Shown here piece after piece: positions 18,201 to 26,727 of a stretch of 64,000 bases of DNA. Position 1 is the first letter of the stretch; every line of letters starts with the position of its first letter. The DNA is from Rothia sp. SD9660Na (GTDB lineage Bacteria > Actinomycetota > Actinomycetes > Actinomycetales > Micrococcaceae). Made by a program: the position numbers and the translations under genes. The notes below the pieces were generated by a model, which saw only the letters and a program-made list of their open reading frames with translations, was not told where the DNA came from and did no database searches. Location: contig NZ_CP125946.1 of the NCBI RefSeq assembly GCF_030064065.1, forward strand, positions 2,232,001 through 2,296,000, read 5' to 3'.

Positions 18201-18333
18201 CTCAACAGTCCTCTGCCTCGACTACGCCCACAACGGAATCGGGTCCAACAGCTGCGGCCCCGAAGTCTTAGACGAGTACAAACTCAACGCACAAAATATC
18301 AACTTCGGTTTCACTCTCGCCCCCACCCTATAG
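15268..18333 (+). CDS. lacZ: Beta-galactosidase (GH2, LacZ type)
   Basis: A 1021-residue GH2 enzyme, almost exactly E. coli LacZ length, hydrolysing lactose to glucose and galactose. After the jelly-roll domain (VPGAWQTQGFD, YTNFKYPFPLDPPFVPHENP) come the acid/base Glu456 in SAGNECGYG and the nucleophile Glu527 in LVEYAHAMGNGPGN. The C-terminal Bgal small-chain domain has NINIWRAPTDNDM and FGMGPHESYSDK. The RBS AGGAAGG is at 15251. There is no signal peptide, so it acts in the cytoplasm on lactose imported by the downstream permease. The coding strand is unusually C-rich and G-poor compared with surrounding genes. Confidence 0.95.
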   Translation: MYPTKHHESLNVLHENVLTPRAYYVPASHDMGPLVNNRESSDRFLNLNGTWQFTYFNDDSELPQDFHTATYAHTDASPIIVPGAWQTQGFDTHQYTNFKYPFPLDPPFVPHENPCGLYTLDFQYAQDQQAPLAHLTFEGVDSCFYLWVNGSYIGYSQVSHASSEFDITEYLINGSNRLTVLVYKWCDGSYLEDQDKFRMSGIFRDVYILSRPRHALYDYFITTDLNEKTSDATLNITARFLSQETHTTLTLTNAEGEEVASSTLTPNAANPNFTHSATLHIPNAHTWNPENPYLYTLHLKTQDEVITERVGVRTIRIEHNVILLNGKPITFRGVNRHDSDPVTGPTVDYNHIKRDLGLIKQHNFNAIRSSHYPNSPYFYQMCDEYGFLVMSEADNESHGTQVQHLEDSSFDNQVNHWNERISDNPEWTEATLDRVQLCVLREKNRPSIVSWSAGNECGYGVTLEESLAWVKSYDTTRITQYESAYYDDKKRRYDYSNIDLYSRMYPPFEDIEQYLNSNPNKPFLLVEYAHAMGNGPGNLEDYFQVIDQNQAMCGGFVWEWCDHAIYAGTTENGTPKYLYGGDHGEEVHDGNFCMDGLVYPDRTPHVGLLEYRNVYRPLRVVSFDTVSGSLTLKNYLDFTDAQEAIELKYTFSQDGVEVASGTYHFEQAFLPHQKTTINLEAPSLTSGRCYLHIEYILKKDLPLLPTGLFLGRDEVPVHTINPTHAKALDILGTTNNTQNLAVTETGKHYTIQGDGFTYTFNRRTGVFDQLSTKDHNLLTQPMNINIWRAPTDNDMYIKLKWAEAHYHQAYSRVYTSGYTHTENGVTISCTLNMVAPTVQPIFTGTVLWNITNDGKITARFNIERAPEFPDLPRFGVRLFLDKSFADVEYFGMGPHESYSDKHEASYHGTFQSSVEDLHEDYIMPQENGSRFDCDYVHLSSPHHQLSVASEHPFSFSASHYTQEELTNKNHNFELVEADSTVLCLDYAHNGIGSNSCGPEVLDEYKLNAQNINFGFTLAPTL

Positions 18334-18360
18334 CGCGAGAAACAGACAAAAGGTAACACA

Positions 18361-19770
18361 ATGAAAGAAACAAAATACCTGAAATGGTACAACGTAGTAG
18401 GTTACGGTTCCGGCGATGTTGCCGGCAACGTGGTCTACGCCTTCCTCGCATCATTCGTGATGATTTACCTTACCGACACGGTAGGACTCAACCCAGGAAT
18501 TATCGGCACCCTCATTCTTGCCTCCAAGATTTTTGACGGCGTTTCCGACCTCTTCTTTGGGGCAATGATCGACAAAACCAACACCCGCATGGGCAAAGCA
18601 CGCCCCTGGATGCTCTGGGGCTACGTCGGCTGCGCCGCAATGATTATTGCCATCTTCGCGATTCCGCCATCACTCGGTGATTTCGCCCAGTACGCCTGGT
18701 TCTTCATCGCCTACACCCTTCTCAACGGCGTGTTCTACACCGCCAACAACATTGCCTACTCCGCACTCACCTCACTCATCACCAAGAACGGTAACGAGCG
18801 CGTACAGATGGGTTCAACCCGCTTCATGTTTGCGTTCGGCACCAGCCTCCTCATTCAAAGCATCACCGTTCAAGGCGTCGAAATGTTCGGCGGCGGCGCA
18901 GAAGGCTGGCGCACCATCGCCATCATCTACGCCCTCATCGGCCTCGCCGTCAATACCCTCTCCGTCTTCTCCGTCAAGGAGCTCCCCAAATCAGTCCTTG
19001 AAGAAGAAACCCAGGCTATCCCCATCATTCACGAGAAGAACAACCCTGTTCCCGAGAAGTACAGCTTCAAAGAATCCCTCAGCCTGCTCGGAAGCAACAA
19101 GTTCTACCTCCTGATTCTTGCAGTCTTCCTACTCAACCAAATTTTCAACACTACACTGAGCATGGGCATCTACTTCATGACCTATATCCTGGGTGATGCC
19201 AAGCTCCTCGGCCCCTTCGCCTGGGCTATCAACGTCCCCCTCATCATTGGCTTGCTCTTCACCCCCATCGTGGTGAAAAAATTCCAAGGCATGTACAAAA
19301 TCAACGTCATCGGCTACATCATCGCGTTCGTTGCCCGCGTTCTTGTAATCGTGGCAGCCTACATGGGCAATATCCCTCTGATGCTCCTCTTCTCCGGTAT
19401 TGCCTCCATCGGAATGAGCCCCCTCCAGGGCACCATCAACGCACTCATCGCTGAAGCCTCGGAATACACCTTCCTCTCCAAAAAGAAAAGGGTAGATGGC
19501 ACCATGTTCTCCGCAACCTCACTGGGCGTCAAGATCGGTGGCGGTGTAGGCACTGCGCTCGCTGGTTGGCTACTCGCTTTCAGCGGCTACGTCGCTAACG
19601 CACCGGAGCAATCAGAATCTGCACTACAGATGCTCTACATCATGTACCTATGGATCCCGGCAGCGATCAACCTCATCATTCTTCTCCTGCTCACCCAGCT
19701 TAAGGTGGAGAAAGCCAACAAGGAACTAAGGGAAAACGCACCTATCAACTACACGGTGCTCGACAAGTAA
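18361..19770 (+). CDS. GPH-family sugar:cation symporter, probable lactose permease
   Basis: A 469-residue, 12-helix MFS transporter of the glycoside-pentoside-hexuronide family (MelB/LacS type). The family signature in the loop after helix 2 is clear: FFGAMIDKTNTRMGKARPW. There is no C-terminal PTS IIA domain, unlike the LacS of streptococci. It starts 27 bp after lacZ and ends in a strong terminator, so lacZ-permease is a two-gene operon. Lactose or another galactoside is inferred from the neighbour only. Confidence 0.87.
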   Translation: MKETKYLKWYNVVGYGSGDVAGNVVYAFLASFVMIYLTDTVGLNPGIIGTLILASKIFDGVSDLFFGAMIDKTNTRMGKARPWMLWGYVGCAAMIIAIFAIPPSLGDFAQYAWFFIAYTLLNGVFYTANNIAYSALTSLITKNGNERVQMGSTRFMFAFGTSLLIQSITVQGVEMFGGGAEGWRTIAIIYALIGLAVNTLSVFSVKELPKSVLEEETQAIPIIHEKNNPVPEKYSFKESLSLLGSNKFYLLILAVFLLNQIFNTTLSMGIYFMTYILGDAKLLGPFAWAINVPLIIGLLFTPIVVKKFQGMYKINVIGYIIAFVARVLVIVAAYMGNIPLMLLFSGIASIGMSPLQGTINALIAEASEYTFLSKKKRVDGTMFSATSLGVKIGGGVGTALAGWLLAFSGYVANAPEQSESALQMLYIMYLWIPAAINLIILLLLTQLKVEKANKELRENAPINYTVLDK

Positions 19771-19789
19771 AAGTATTCTTCTGAACCCC

Positions 19790-19829
19790 AAAAGTGTTGC
19801 ACGCCATTCCCCTGGCGTGCAACACTTTT
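19790..19829 (+). terminator. Rho-independent-like terminator of the lacZ-permease operon
   Basis: AAAAGTGTTGCACGCC (19790-19805) and its perfect reverse complement (19814-19829) form a 16-bp stem with an 8-nt loop. The descending arm ends in TTTT. It begins 19 bp after the permease stop. Confidence 0.88.
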
Positions 19830-19973
19830 ATACGGTTATTAGGTATTCCTCGTATCGAGGTCAATGGGGAATCTACAAACGCCTTCCTAGGCTCACCAAC
19901 AATTTCTATATGTGACGACCATCGCGTATGCTACATCACGACCTTAAAGCCGTATCACCACGAAAGGCGCCCC

Positions 19974-21392
19974 ATGAACCTCGCCATTATCCTGCTTTAC
20001 CTCGGTGCCCTCATTTTCTTCGGGTACCTCGGCAAGCGCCGTGCCAACAGTACCGAAGACTTCCGTGTTGCCGGGCGACGCCTGGGCCCGCTCCTTTATA
20101 CCGGCACCATAAGCGCGGTAGTGCTGGGCGGTGCTTCCACAGTGGGCGGTGTGGGCCTGGGCTACACCTATGGCCTGTCAGGCATGTGGCTGGTCGTGGC
20201 TATTGCGGCAGGCGTTCTACTGCTCTCCCTGGTCTTTGCCCCCATTATCTCGCGCCTCAAGATCTATACCGTCTCGCAGATGCTTTCCCTGCGCTATGGG
20301 GTGCGAGCGACTCAGGTTTCTTCTATTGTCATGCTGGCATACACCGTCATGATTGCGGTGACATCAACCGCCGCCTACGCTTCAATCTTCCGCGTGATGT
20401 TCGATATGGATCGCACCTGGGCTATTCTGCTCGGCTCCCTGGTGGTCATTGGTTACTCGCTGCTCGGCGGCATGTGGTCCATTACCCTGACCGACATGAT
20501 GCAGTTCGCAATTATGACCGTGGGCATGTTCTTGCTGATGCTGCCCTTCTCACTGAGTCAGGCTGGAGGCTGGCAGGGGCTCACTGAACGCTTGGACGCC
20601 GAGTTCTTCCAGTTAGGTTCTATGGGCATGAACTCCATCATCACCATGTTCGTGATTTACACCCTGGGTATTTTGGTTGGCCAAGACATCTGGCAGCGTG
20701 TCTTCTCAGCCCGCTCCCCCGAGGTTGCCCGTTGGGGCGGTGCGAGTGCCGGTATCTACATCGCCCTCTACGGCGTAGTCGGTGCGGTGATCGGTATGGC
20801 GGCTGCGGTGCTAGCTCCTCAGCTTGAGAGCCAGGACGACGCCTTCGCGGCTATTGCGCAGAACTACCTGCCTGTAGGCGTAGGCGGCGTTGTACTGGCA
20901 GCCGGTGTAGCTGCGATGATGTCAACGGCGTCGGGCGCCCTGATTGCGTCTGCCACCGTAGCCCGTGTGGACGTGATTCCCTTTATCACCGGGCGCCCTG
21001 CGCTTGAGGAAGGCGAGGAAACCGATGCCACGCTCAAGGCTGACCGCCTTTACCTGCTGGTCTTGGGCGTGCTGGTTACTGTTATTGCTATCTTCTTGAC
21101 CGACACGGTGACCTCTTTGACCATTGCCTACGACATCCTGGTGGGCGGCCTGATGGTTGCAATTCTGGGCGGCCTGGTATGGAAGCGTGGCACAGGTATG
21201 GGCGCGGCTCTTTCTATGGCGGCAGGCTCCCTAGTAACCCTAGGGTGTATGCCGATCTTTGGCGTACTTGCGAACGAGCCGATTTACTACGGCCTGGCAG
21301 CGTCGCTGGTGGTGTATGTGGTAGCGTCCCTGTCCACCAAACCCACCTCGCCCGAGGTCATGAAGGCCTGGCAGGAACGGCTGAATAGCTAG
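19974..21392 (+). CDS. Sodium:solute symporter family protein
   Basis: A 472-residue SSS-family protein with about 13 hydrophobic helices. The opening (FFGYLGKRRANSTEDFRVAGRRLGP) is the typical SSS N-terminus, and GTISAVVLGGASTVGGVGLGYTYG forms the first core helices. The frame is open back to 19794, but the ATG at 19974 follows GAAAGG and begins directly with the first helix. The substrate cannot be told. The acetyltransferase gene follows with one base between stop and start, so the two are coupled. Confidence 0.85.
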   Translation: MNLAIILLYLGALIFFGYLGKRRANSTEDFRVAGRRLGPLLYTGTISAVVLGGASTVGGVGLGYTYGLSGMWLVVAIAAGVLLLSLVFAPIISRLKIYTVSQMLSLRYGVRATQVSSIVMLAYTVMIAVTSTAAYASIFRVMFDMDRTWAILLGSLVVIGYSLLGGMWSITLTDMMQFAIMTVGMFLLMLPFSLSQAGGWQGLTERLDAEFFQLGSMGMNSIITMFVIYTLGILVGQDIWQRVFSARSPEVARWGGASAGIYIALYGVVGAVIGMAAAVLAPQLESQDDAFAAIAQNYLPVGVGGVVLAAGVAAMMSTASGALIASATVARVDVIPFITGRPALEEGEETDATLKADRLYLLVLGVLVTVIAIFLTDTVTSLTIAYDILVGGLMVAILGGLVWKRGTGMGAALSMAAGSLVTLGCMPIFGVLANEPIYYGLAASLVVYVVASLSTKPTSPEVMKAWQERLNS

Positions 21393-21393
21393 T

Positions 21394-22248
21394 ATGCAGC
21401 TGACCTTCTCCAGCGCCCCGGCCAACCACCGGGAGCAACTACCCGCCTGGGCGCAAGCCGTGTATTTTGAGGATTTCACGCGCGATGAGCGCACTCGCTG
21501 CCTCCTGGCGTATAACGATGGGCAGCTGGTAGGAATCGTTGCCTGGTGGATGGCCCGCGCCCACCACACCCACTATGAACTCCAGCTTGCGGTAGCACCC
21601 CCTCTGCGACGTCAGGGCATAGGTACTGCCCTCTACCGGCAGGCGCGGGCACAGGCGTCCACGCCCTTACCCTTCTTCATGCGTGACTACCTGGGCGAAC
21701 CCACCCTGCATTTTGCCGATTCGCTAGGCGCCCAGACTCTTCAGATGGTTCCGCCCGCCACCATGTCCACCGGCTCCGCGCAGAACCTGCGGGAGCACGC
21801 GTCCGCCCGCTCTGCACGCAGTGTGAGCTACCCAGAATTTGAGCAGGCCTACGTCGATTGTTACGAGTGGACGCACGCCAGCTGGCACCCCGTATCGGGC
21901 GACCACCGGCCGGTACTGGCCCGCCATGCCGCCGAGGCCTACAACGACTACTCATCAATCGCGGTGGACGCCGCCGGGCAGGTGCACGCGGTCATAGCGG
22001 TTTTTCCCGGTGACCGGCCTGAGCTCTGCGGAGAGACAACCATTCCTGCCCCTGATCAGGGGGAGCTACTCTTAGAGGCCTGTCTGCGGCGTTCCCTCGA
22101 ACAACTAGGTGAAGCGGGGCACAGCACGGTCGAGGCCGATGGGCATATCTCAGACCCCCACCTCTTCCCTGCCTGGGCCAAAACTGGAGCAGGCGGACGC
22201 TGGTACCGGCTCGTGGAGATACCGGCAGCTTCCTCACGCCGAATGTGA
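21394..22248 (+). CDS. GNAT-family N-acetyltransferase
   Basis: A 284-residue protein whose N-terminal half is a GNAT domain with the acetyl-CoA motif A (LAVAPPLRRQGIGTALY, about residues 65-82). The C-terminal half is GNAT-like in length but lacks a clear motif A, so this may be a tandem GNAT with one dead domain. The substrate is unknown. It starts one base after the symporter stop. Its last codons and TGA (ending SRRM) lie inside palindrome copy B, so the element supplies the stop codon. Confidence 0.75.
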   Translation: MQLTFSSAPANHREQLPAWAQAVYFEDFTRDERTRCLLAYNDGQLVGIVAWWMARAHHTHYELQLAVAPPLRRQGIGTALYRQARAQASTPLPFFMRDYLGEPTLHFADSLGAQTLQMVPPATMSTGSAQNLREHASARSARSVSYPEFEQAYVDCYEWTHASWHPVSGDHRPVLARHAAEAYNDYSSIAVDAAGQVHAVIAVFPGDRPELCGETTIPAPDQGELLLEACLRRSLEQLGEAGHSTVEADGHISDPHLFPAWAKTGAGGRWYRLVEIPAASSRRM

Positions 22249-22305
22249 CTTCTTTTCCCGAGCGGGTGTTTCTTTAACGCCCGCTCGGGAAAAGAAGTCA
22301 CATTC
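22241..22305 (+). repeat. 65-bp palindrome, family 1, copy B
   Basis: The best-formed copy: GAATGTGACTTCTTTTCCCG at its left end, AAGTCACATTC at its right end, and arms CCCGAGCGGG / CCCGCTCGGG around GTGTTTCTTTAACG. It overlaps the stop codon (22246-22248) of the acetyltransferase gene and lies 33 bp from the end of the convergent lipoprotein gene. Confidence 0.9.
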
Positions 22306-22338
22306 ACGCCAGGGTTCGCTTGCCAGATAACCCCGACC

Positions 22339-23403
22339 TTACTGGTAGGTCACCACATAGGGCTTGGGGGTGAGGGCATAGGTCTGGGCGGGGGTCAGAG
22401 TGGGGGTGTCTTCATCGTAGAAGTTCTTCCACGAGGGCTTAATAGCCGGGTCAAGATCGCGGATGAGCTCCTGGTAGGTAGAATCTTTCAACTCAGGCGT
22501 GCCGTGGCCGTCCGCATGCAGGGTAAGGGCCAACTCCGGGTGGCTCGTGTCAAGCGCCGCACGATTGGTAATCATGGAATGCGTGAACTGGTGCAGTACC
22601 ACCATCTTCTGGGGCAGGCGGTGCTTATCGGTCAGCGCCGCCAGGTAGTCCAGAGTTTCATTAATTTCTGAGGCATCTACAGTACCGATTTGTTGCAGGT
22701 GCACCTGCCCGGGGTAAATACGCCATTCGGGGTCAATGCCCAGACCAACGTGGGGTTCCTTGAGCAACTCCTCATACTGTTTGACCTGCTCGGTGAAGGT
22801 GCTGCGACCGGGCTGGAAGTCCAAGATAACGTAAACCCCGCTCTTACGGGCTTCGTCGATGAGCGGGCGCAAGCTGTCGATGGTTGCCTCATCGGAGTAG
22901 TCGCCGTCAGGTCCGGGTGCAGAGCTTGCCACCGTAGCAATGATTTCAAAGGCGGGGATGACCTTTTCGTCGCTGTGCACCTGGTATTCAGCGGCAAGGT
23001 TTTTGACGCGAGCAACAGATTCAGCTGGTCCCTGCTCACCAAGTACTCCCAGGGACGGGCCGCCGGGGTTGCCGTAGAGTGCCACGTAGCGGTGGGCAAA
23101 AATCTGGTTGCCACCACCGAGCACCTCGCTCTTGGGGGCGTTAGCCCGCGGTTGGGCTTGCACAGAGGTGGACGCGGTCGCGCTAACACTTGCCGAGGGG
23201 CTAGCGGTTGATGTGGTAGGAGCGAGTGAGGACGCCGTCGCGCTAGCGCTGCGTGTGGGGCTGGGGGTTACAGAACTGCTTGCGGCCGTTGTGGGGGTGG
23301 CAGTTTCGCTCGCAGAGTTATCAGCTGGAGTAGCTGAGCACCCTGTCAGAACGAGAGCAGAGAGAGTCGCAAGGGCAAGAAGATGAGTGTGACGAGTAGG
23401 CAT
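22339..23403 (-). CDS. Ser/Thr-rich lipoprotein with a TIM-barrel-like C-terminal domain
   Basis: 354 residues. The N-terminus is a lipoprotein signal (LATLSALVLTGC, lipobox Cys at 22), followed by a Ser/Thr/Ala-rich linker to about residue 90. The rest is a soluble domain with strands like FAHRYVALYGNPG, KVIPAFEIIATVA, GVYVILDFQPGRS and HVGLGIDPEWR, which look like a glycoside-hydrolase-type barrel. I cannot name a family. It is expected to be anchored to the outer face of the membrane, with the linker crossing the wall. It is convergent with the acetyltransferase gene. Confidence 0.7.
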   Translation of the reverse strand: MPTRHTHLLALATLSALVLTGCSATPADNSASETATPTTAASSSVTPSPTRSASATASSLAPTTSTASPSASVSATASTSVQAQPRANAPKSEVLGGGNQIFAHRYVALYGNPGGPSLGVLGEQGPAESVARVKNLAAEYQVHSDEKVIPAFEIIATVASSAPGPDGDYSDEATIDSLRPLIDEARKSGVYVILDFQPGRSTFTEQVKQYEELLKEPHVGLGIDPEWRIYPGQVHLQQIGTVDASEINETLDYLAALTDKHRLPQKMVVLHQFTHSMITNRAALDTSHPELALTLHADGHGTPELKDSTYQELIRDLDPAIKPSWKNFYDEDTPTLTPAQTYALTPKPYVVTYQ

Positions 23404-23669
23404 GGTGTCCTGGGAGTTGACTGCAAATGTTTAATCAGTCTACTGAATACTTACCCTTAATGTCTTTCTATGACGCAGTATGAAACCATAATAGAGCAAC
23501 AGAGCCCCCTACCACCAGAACCGCCCAGCGCAACCAAGCCGCCACGGGCGTCCGCTTATAAACATACTGTGCTCCGCATAACATTTCAGGCACGAAAATC
23601 CCGCATATCTATGCATTCACCCCGTATGCTAAAGCGGAAGCCCGCACCCCGCGCCCACGAAAGGCCACC

Positions 23670-25319
23670 ATGACTCACCCCTCACTTCCCGACCGTTCCG
23701 GTGAAACCACCGAGCCCCGCCGCAACGCCGGCTACGCCATTCTGGCAACCCTGCGCAGCTACGGCATCGATACCGTCTTCGGCATCCCCGGCACCCACAA
23801 CCTTGAGTTCTACCGCCACCTCGAAGAGCTCGACATTCACCCCGTCACCACCCGCCACGAGCAGGGTGCCTCCTACGGGGCAGACGGCTGGTCCCTGACC
23901 CGCGGCCTACCCGGCGTCGTCATCACCACCTCGGGCCCCGGTCTACTTAACTCGCTCTCAGGTGCAGCCACCGCCTACGCCGAGTCACGCCCCATGATTA
24001 TCCTCTCCCCCGGCCGCCCTGTGGGGCACGAATTCCGCGACATCGGTGCCCTGCACGAGACCAAGAACCCCACCGGTGCCGTCAACTCCATCGTCGAGCT
24101 CTCCCGCCGCGTCAACTCGGCCGAAGAAGCCGTGGACATCCTCCACAACGCCTTCCGTTCCTTCGCCCACAACCGTCCGCGCCCCATTCACATTGAGGTG
24201 CCCCTCGACGTGCTCGAACGCGACGTCGAACTCGACCCCGCTATCTTGCAGGCCCGCCCCCTGGGAAAGCCTCAGCCTGCACCTGCTGACGACGTGCGCG
24301 AGGCTGCCCGTATGCTGGCCGAAGCGAAGAAGCCCATCATCGTCGCAGGTGGCGGCTCTATCGGGGCAGCAGCAGACCTACTCCGCCTGGCTGAAACTCT
24401 CGAAGCACCCGTCATCACCTCGGTCAACGGAAAGGGCGCCATCCCCGAAAAGCACCGCCTCTCCCTCGGAGCCGACCTGCGCCTGAGCGCCGCCCACGCC
24501 TTCTGCCGTGAGGCTGACGCCATGCTAATCATCGGCTCCAAGATTGGTGAAGCGGAGCTCTGGGATGGCGATATCCGCCCCGCTGGGCCCGTCATTCGCG
24601 TTGATATCACCCGTGACCAGATGCTCACCAACATCACCCCCGACATTGAGCTACCCGGCAACTCCAAGGCCGTCATCCCCCAGCTGCTGGACGCCCTCGC
24701 CGAGCTCGGCCTGGCCCCCGGCTCCCGCGAACCACGCGACCTGCACAACATCTTCGATGCCCTCGATAACGAGGGGCGGGCTATCGCGCCCGAGCTGGCC
24801 GAGCTCAACGAGAAGATTATGGAGGTCCTGCCCGAAGACACCATCATCGCCGGTGACTCCTCCCAGGTCACCTACATGGGCACTACCACCTTCTACCGGG
24901 CCGCCCGCCCCAACTCCCTGCTCTACATGGCAACCTACGCTACCCTGGGCTACGGCCTGCCTGCCGCTATCGGTGCTAAGGTAGCCGCGCCCGAACGTCC
25001 GGTGGTCTGCCTGCTCGGCGACGGCGCCCTCATGTTCGCCATCCAGGAGCTCATGACCGCTGTTGAGCAGCAGCTCGACCTGCCCATCATCTGCGTGGAG
25101 AACGGCGGCTACGGCGAGATCCGCCAGAACGAGCGCGACCGCGGCATCGCCCCCGTGGCGGTAGACCTGGTGCAGCCCGATTGGGTCAAACTGGCCGAGG
25201 GCTTCGGCGCCACCGGCTTCTCAGCCACCATGGACACCCTGGCCGAGACCGTTCAGCAGGCCCTGGCCACTCGTGGCCCCTCGGTGGTGCACCTGAAGAT
25301 TGGTGAGACCCTGCGCTAG
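23670..25319 (+). CDS. ThDP-dependent enzyme of the acetolactate synthase / AruI type
   Basis: A 549-residue thiamine-diphosphate enzyme with the three domains of the POX/ALS family. The N-terminal Pyr domain has GIDTVFGIPGTHNLEFYRHL and the catalytic Glu in TRHEQGASYGADG. The PP domain has the ThDP motif GDGALMFAIQEL and ends in ENGGYGEI. The 'FGIPG.H..E.YR.L' opening is like that of 5-guanidino-2-oxopentanoate decarboxylase (AruI) rather than of the biosynthetic IlvB, and no small-subunit gene follows. A decarboxylase of 2-ketoarginine is therefore possible, but other 2-oxoacid substrates are not excluded. Confidence 0.8.
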   Translation: MTHPSLPDRSGETTEPRRNAGYAILATLRSYGIDTVFGIPGTHNLEFYRHLEELDIHPVTTRHEQGASYGADGWSLTRGLPGVVITTSGPGLLNSLSGAATAYAESRPMIILSPGRPVGHEFRDIGALHETKNPTGAVNSIVELSRRVNSAEEAVDILHNAFRSFAHNRPRPIHIEVPLDVLERDVELDPAILQARPLGKPQPAPADDVREAARMLAEAKKPIIVAGGGSIGAAADLLRLAETLEAPVITSVNGKGAIPEKHRLSLGADLRLSAAHAFCREADAMLIIGSKIGEAELWDGDIRPAGPVIRVDITRDQMLTNITPDIELPGNSKAVIPQLLDALAELGLAPGSREPRDLHNIFDALDNEGRAIAPELAELNEKIMEVLPEDTIIAGDSSQVTYMGTTTFYRAARPNSLLYMATYATLGYGLPAAIGAKVAAPERPVVCLLGDGALMFAIQELMTAVEQQLDLPIICVENGGYGEIRQNERDRGIAPVAVDLVQPDWVKLAEGFGATGFSATMDTLAETVQQALATRGPSVVHLKIGETLR

Positions 25320-25340
25320 GCGCAGGTAGCGCACGAAAAT

Positions 25341-25403
25341 AAGGACGCCGCCTCCCACTCCCCTGCCTCAGGGCAGGAAGGTGGGGGCGGCGTCCTTGTT
25401 TTT
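25341..25403. terminator. Bidirectional-looking terminator with GGACGCC stem
   Basis: AAGGACGCCGCCTCCCAC (25341-25358) pairs with GTGGGGGCGGCGTCCTT (25381-25397), with an inner CCTGCC/GGCAGG stem, followed by GTTTTTAT. It lies between the convergent ThDP enzyme and ABC permease genes and would serve the former best. Confidence 0.85.
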
Positions 25404-25431
25404 ATCTTTTTACCAGGGGTGAGGCGGGTAG

Positions 25432-26727
25432 CTACTCGTAGCGCAGGGCATCGATGGGGTCGAGCTTGGCCGCCTTGTTGGCCGGGTAGTAGCCGAAGAA
25501 GAGACCGATGGCCAGGGAGAACCCCAGGGCTAGGAGCACGGCGCTGAGCGGCGGGAAGACGAAGGTTCCCAGCATGTTGGCACCCAGCATACCCAGGCCA
25601 CCACCGATGAGAACGCCGAGGATACCGCCGACCAGGCAGACCATCATAGCCTCAACCACGAACTGTAGGCGGATTGCCCCGCGCGTTGCACCCAGGGCCT
25701 TGCGGATGCCAATTTCGCGGGTACGTTCGGTGACGGTCACGAGCATAATGTTCATGACGCCGATACCGCCCACCAGCAGCGAGATACCGGCGATAGCCGA
25801 GATAGCTGCGCTGATGCCGTCCAGAACCGCATTGAACTGCTCGGTCATGGCTGAGAAGTCCTGGATTTCGGCCATGAACTGGTCGTCGCTGCGGTACATA
25901 CTGGTCAGGTGGGCCTGGAGCAGTGCCTTGACCTGGCCCAGGTCCTTACCCTCAGCCGGGCGCACAGTGATGCTATTCCAGCCGTCGCTGTTATAGGAGT
26001 TGAAGTCAGACTCCAGCGACACCGGTAGGTAGACTGTGCCCGGCCCTGTGTAGGCGAAGATACCGCTGCCCACAGATTCGGTTTGATAGACCCCGACCAC
26101 CATGAGGCTTCGCGAGGTCATGCCAAACTGCGCATCGATTTCACTTCCCACTGCCGTCTGGGGGTCGCCAAAGAGCTGGTACGCCTGATCGGTTGAAAGC
26201 AGGATGACCGGTCGCTTGGCATCCATGTCGGCTTGCGTCAGAGAACGCCCCGCCACCAGGCTGACCGGGTTGAGCTCCAGGTAGTCCATATTGACGAACT
26301 GGGCACTGGCGTAAGGAGCCTCGCTCCCACCAGCACTGAGATTTACGCTGGTGTAAGAGTTTGCCCCGAGGGGAATACCCGCGATGTTATCGCCCAGGGC
26401 CTCTTTGAGGCGGGCGATGTCGTGCTCATCGAACTTAGACTCAGCTGCGGGCTCAATGTATTCGCCGTTCGGCATGCCCATCGGGCCCGAGGTCAAACCA
26501 GCTTCTTCCTGCTCCTCGGTGGGTCGCTGCACCACGTTCACCATCAGGTCGTTGGCACCAGAGCTCACAATCGACTCAGAGGCCTGGGTTTTGAGCGAAT
26601 GGCCCAGGGTCAGAATCGTAATGACCGAGGCGATGCCCACGATGATGCCGAGCAGGGTGAGGAAGGAGCGCATCTTGTTGTTGCGCAGGCTGCCCAGGGC
26701 TAGGGAGATTGATTCACGCACGTTCAT
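25432..26727 (-). CDS. MacB-like/FtsX-type ABC transporter permease
   Basis: A 431-residue permease with an N-terminal membrane helix (RSFLTLLGIIVGIASVITIL), a large extracytoplasmic MacB-periplasmic-core-like domain, and three C-terminal FtsX helices. The typical GIGVMNIMLVTVTERTREIGIRKALGATR marks the coupling region. It is the third gene of an adaptor-ATPase-permease operon and overlaps the ATPase by 4 bp. Such systems export peptides, antimicrobials or lipoproteins; the substrate is unknown. Confidence 0.88.
   Translation of the reverse strand: MNVRESISLALGSLRNNKMRSFLTLLGIIVGIASVITILTLGHSLKTQASESIVSSGANDLMVNVVQRPTEEQEEAGLTSGPMGMPNGEYIEPAAESKFDEHDIARLKEALGDNIAGIPLGANSYTSVNLSAGGSEAPYASAQFVNMDYLELNPVSLVAGRSLTQADMDAKRPVILLSTDQAYQLFGDPQTAVGSEIDAQFGMTSRSLMVVGVYQTESVGSGIFAYTGPGTVYLPVSLESDFNSYNSDGWNSITVRPAEGKDLGQVKALLQAHLTSMYRSDDQFMAEIQDFSAMTEQFNAVLDGISAAISAIAGISLLVGGIGVMNIMLVTVTERTREIGIRKALGATRGAIRLQFVVEAMMVCLVGGILGVLIGGGLGMLGANMLGTFVFPPLSAVLLALGFSLAIGLFFGYYPANKAAKLDPIDALRYE

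Noticed and set aside
23470..23673. 67-codon frame upstream of the ThDP enzyme
   Set aside because: Weak start context and no recognisable product; it runs over the likely promoter and ribosome site of the enzyme gene.
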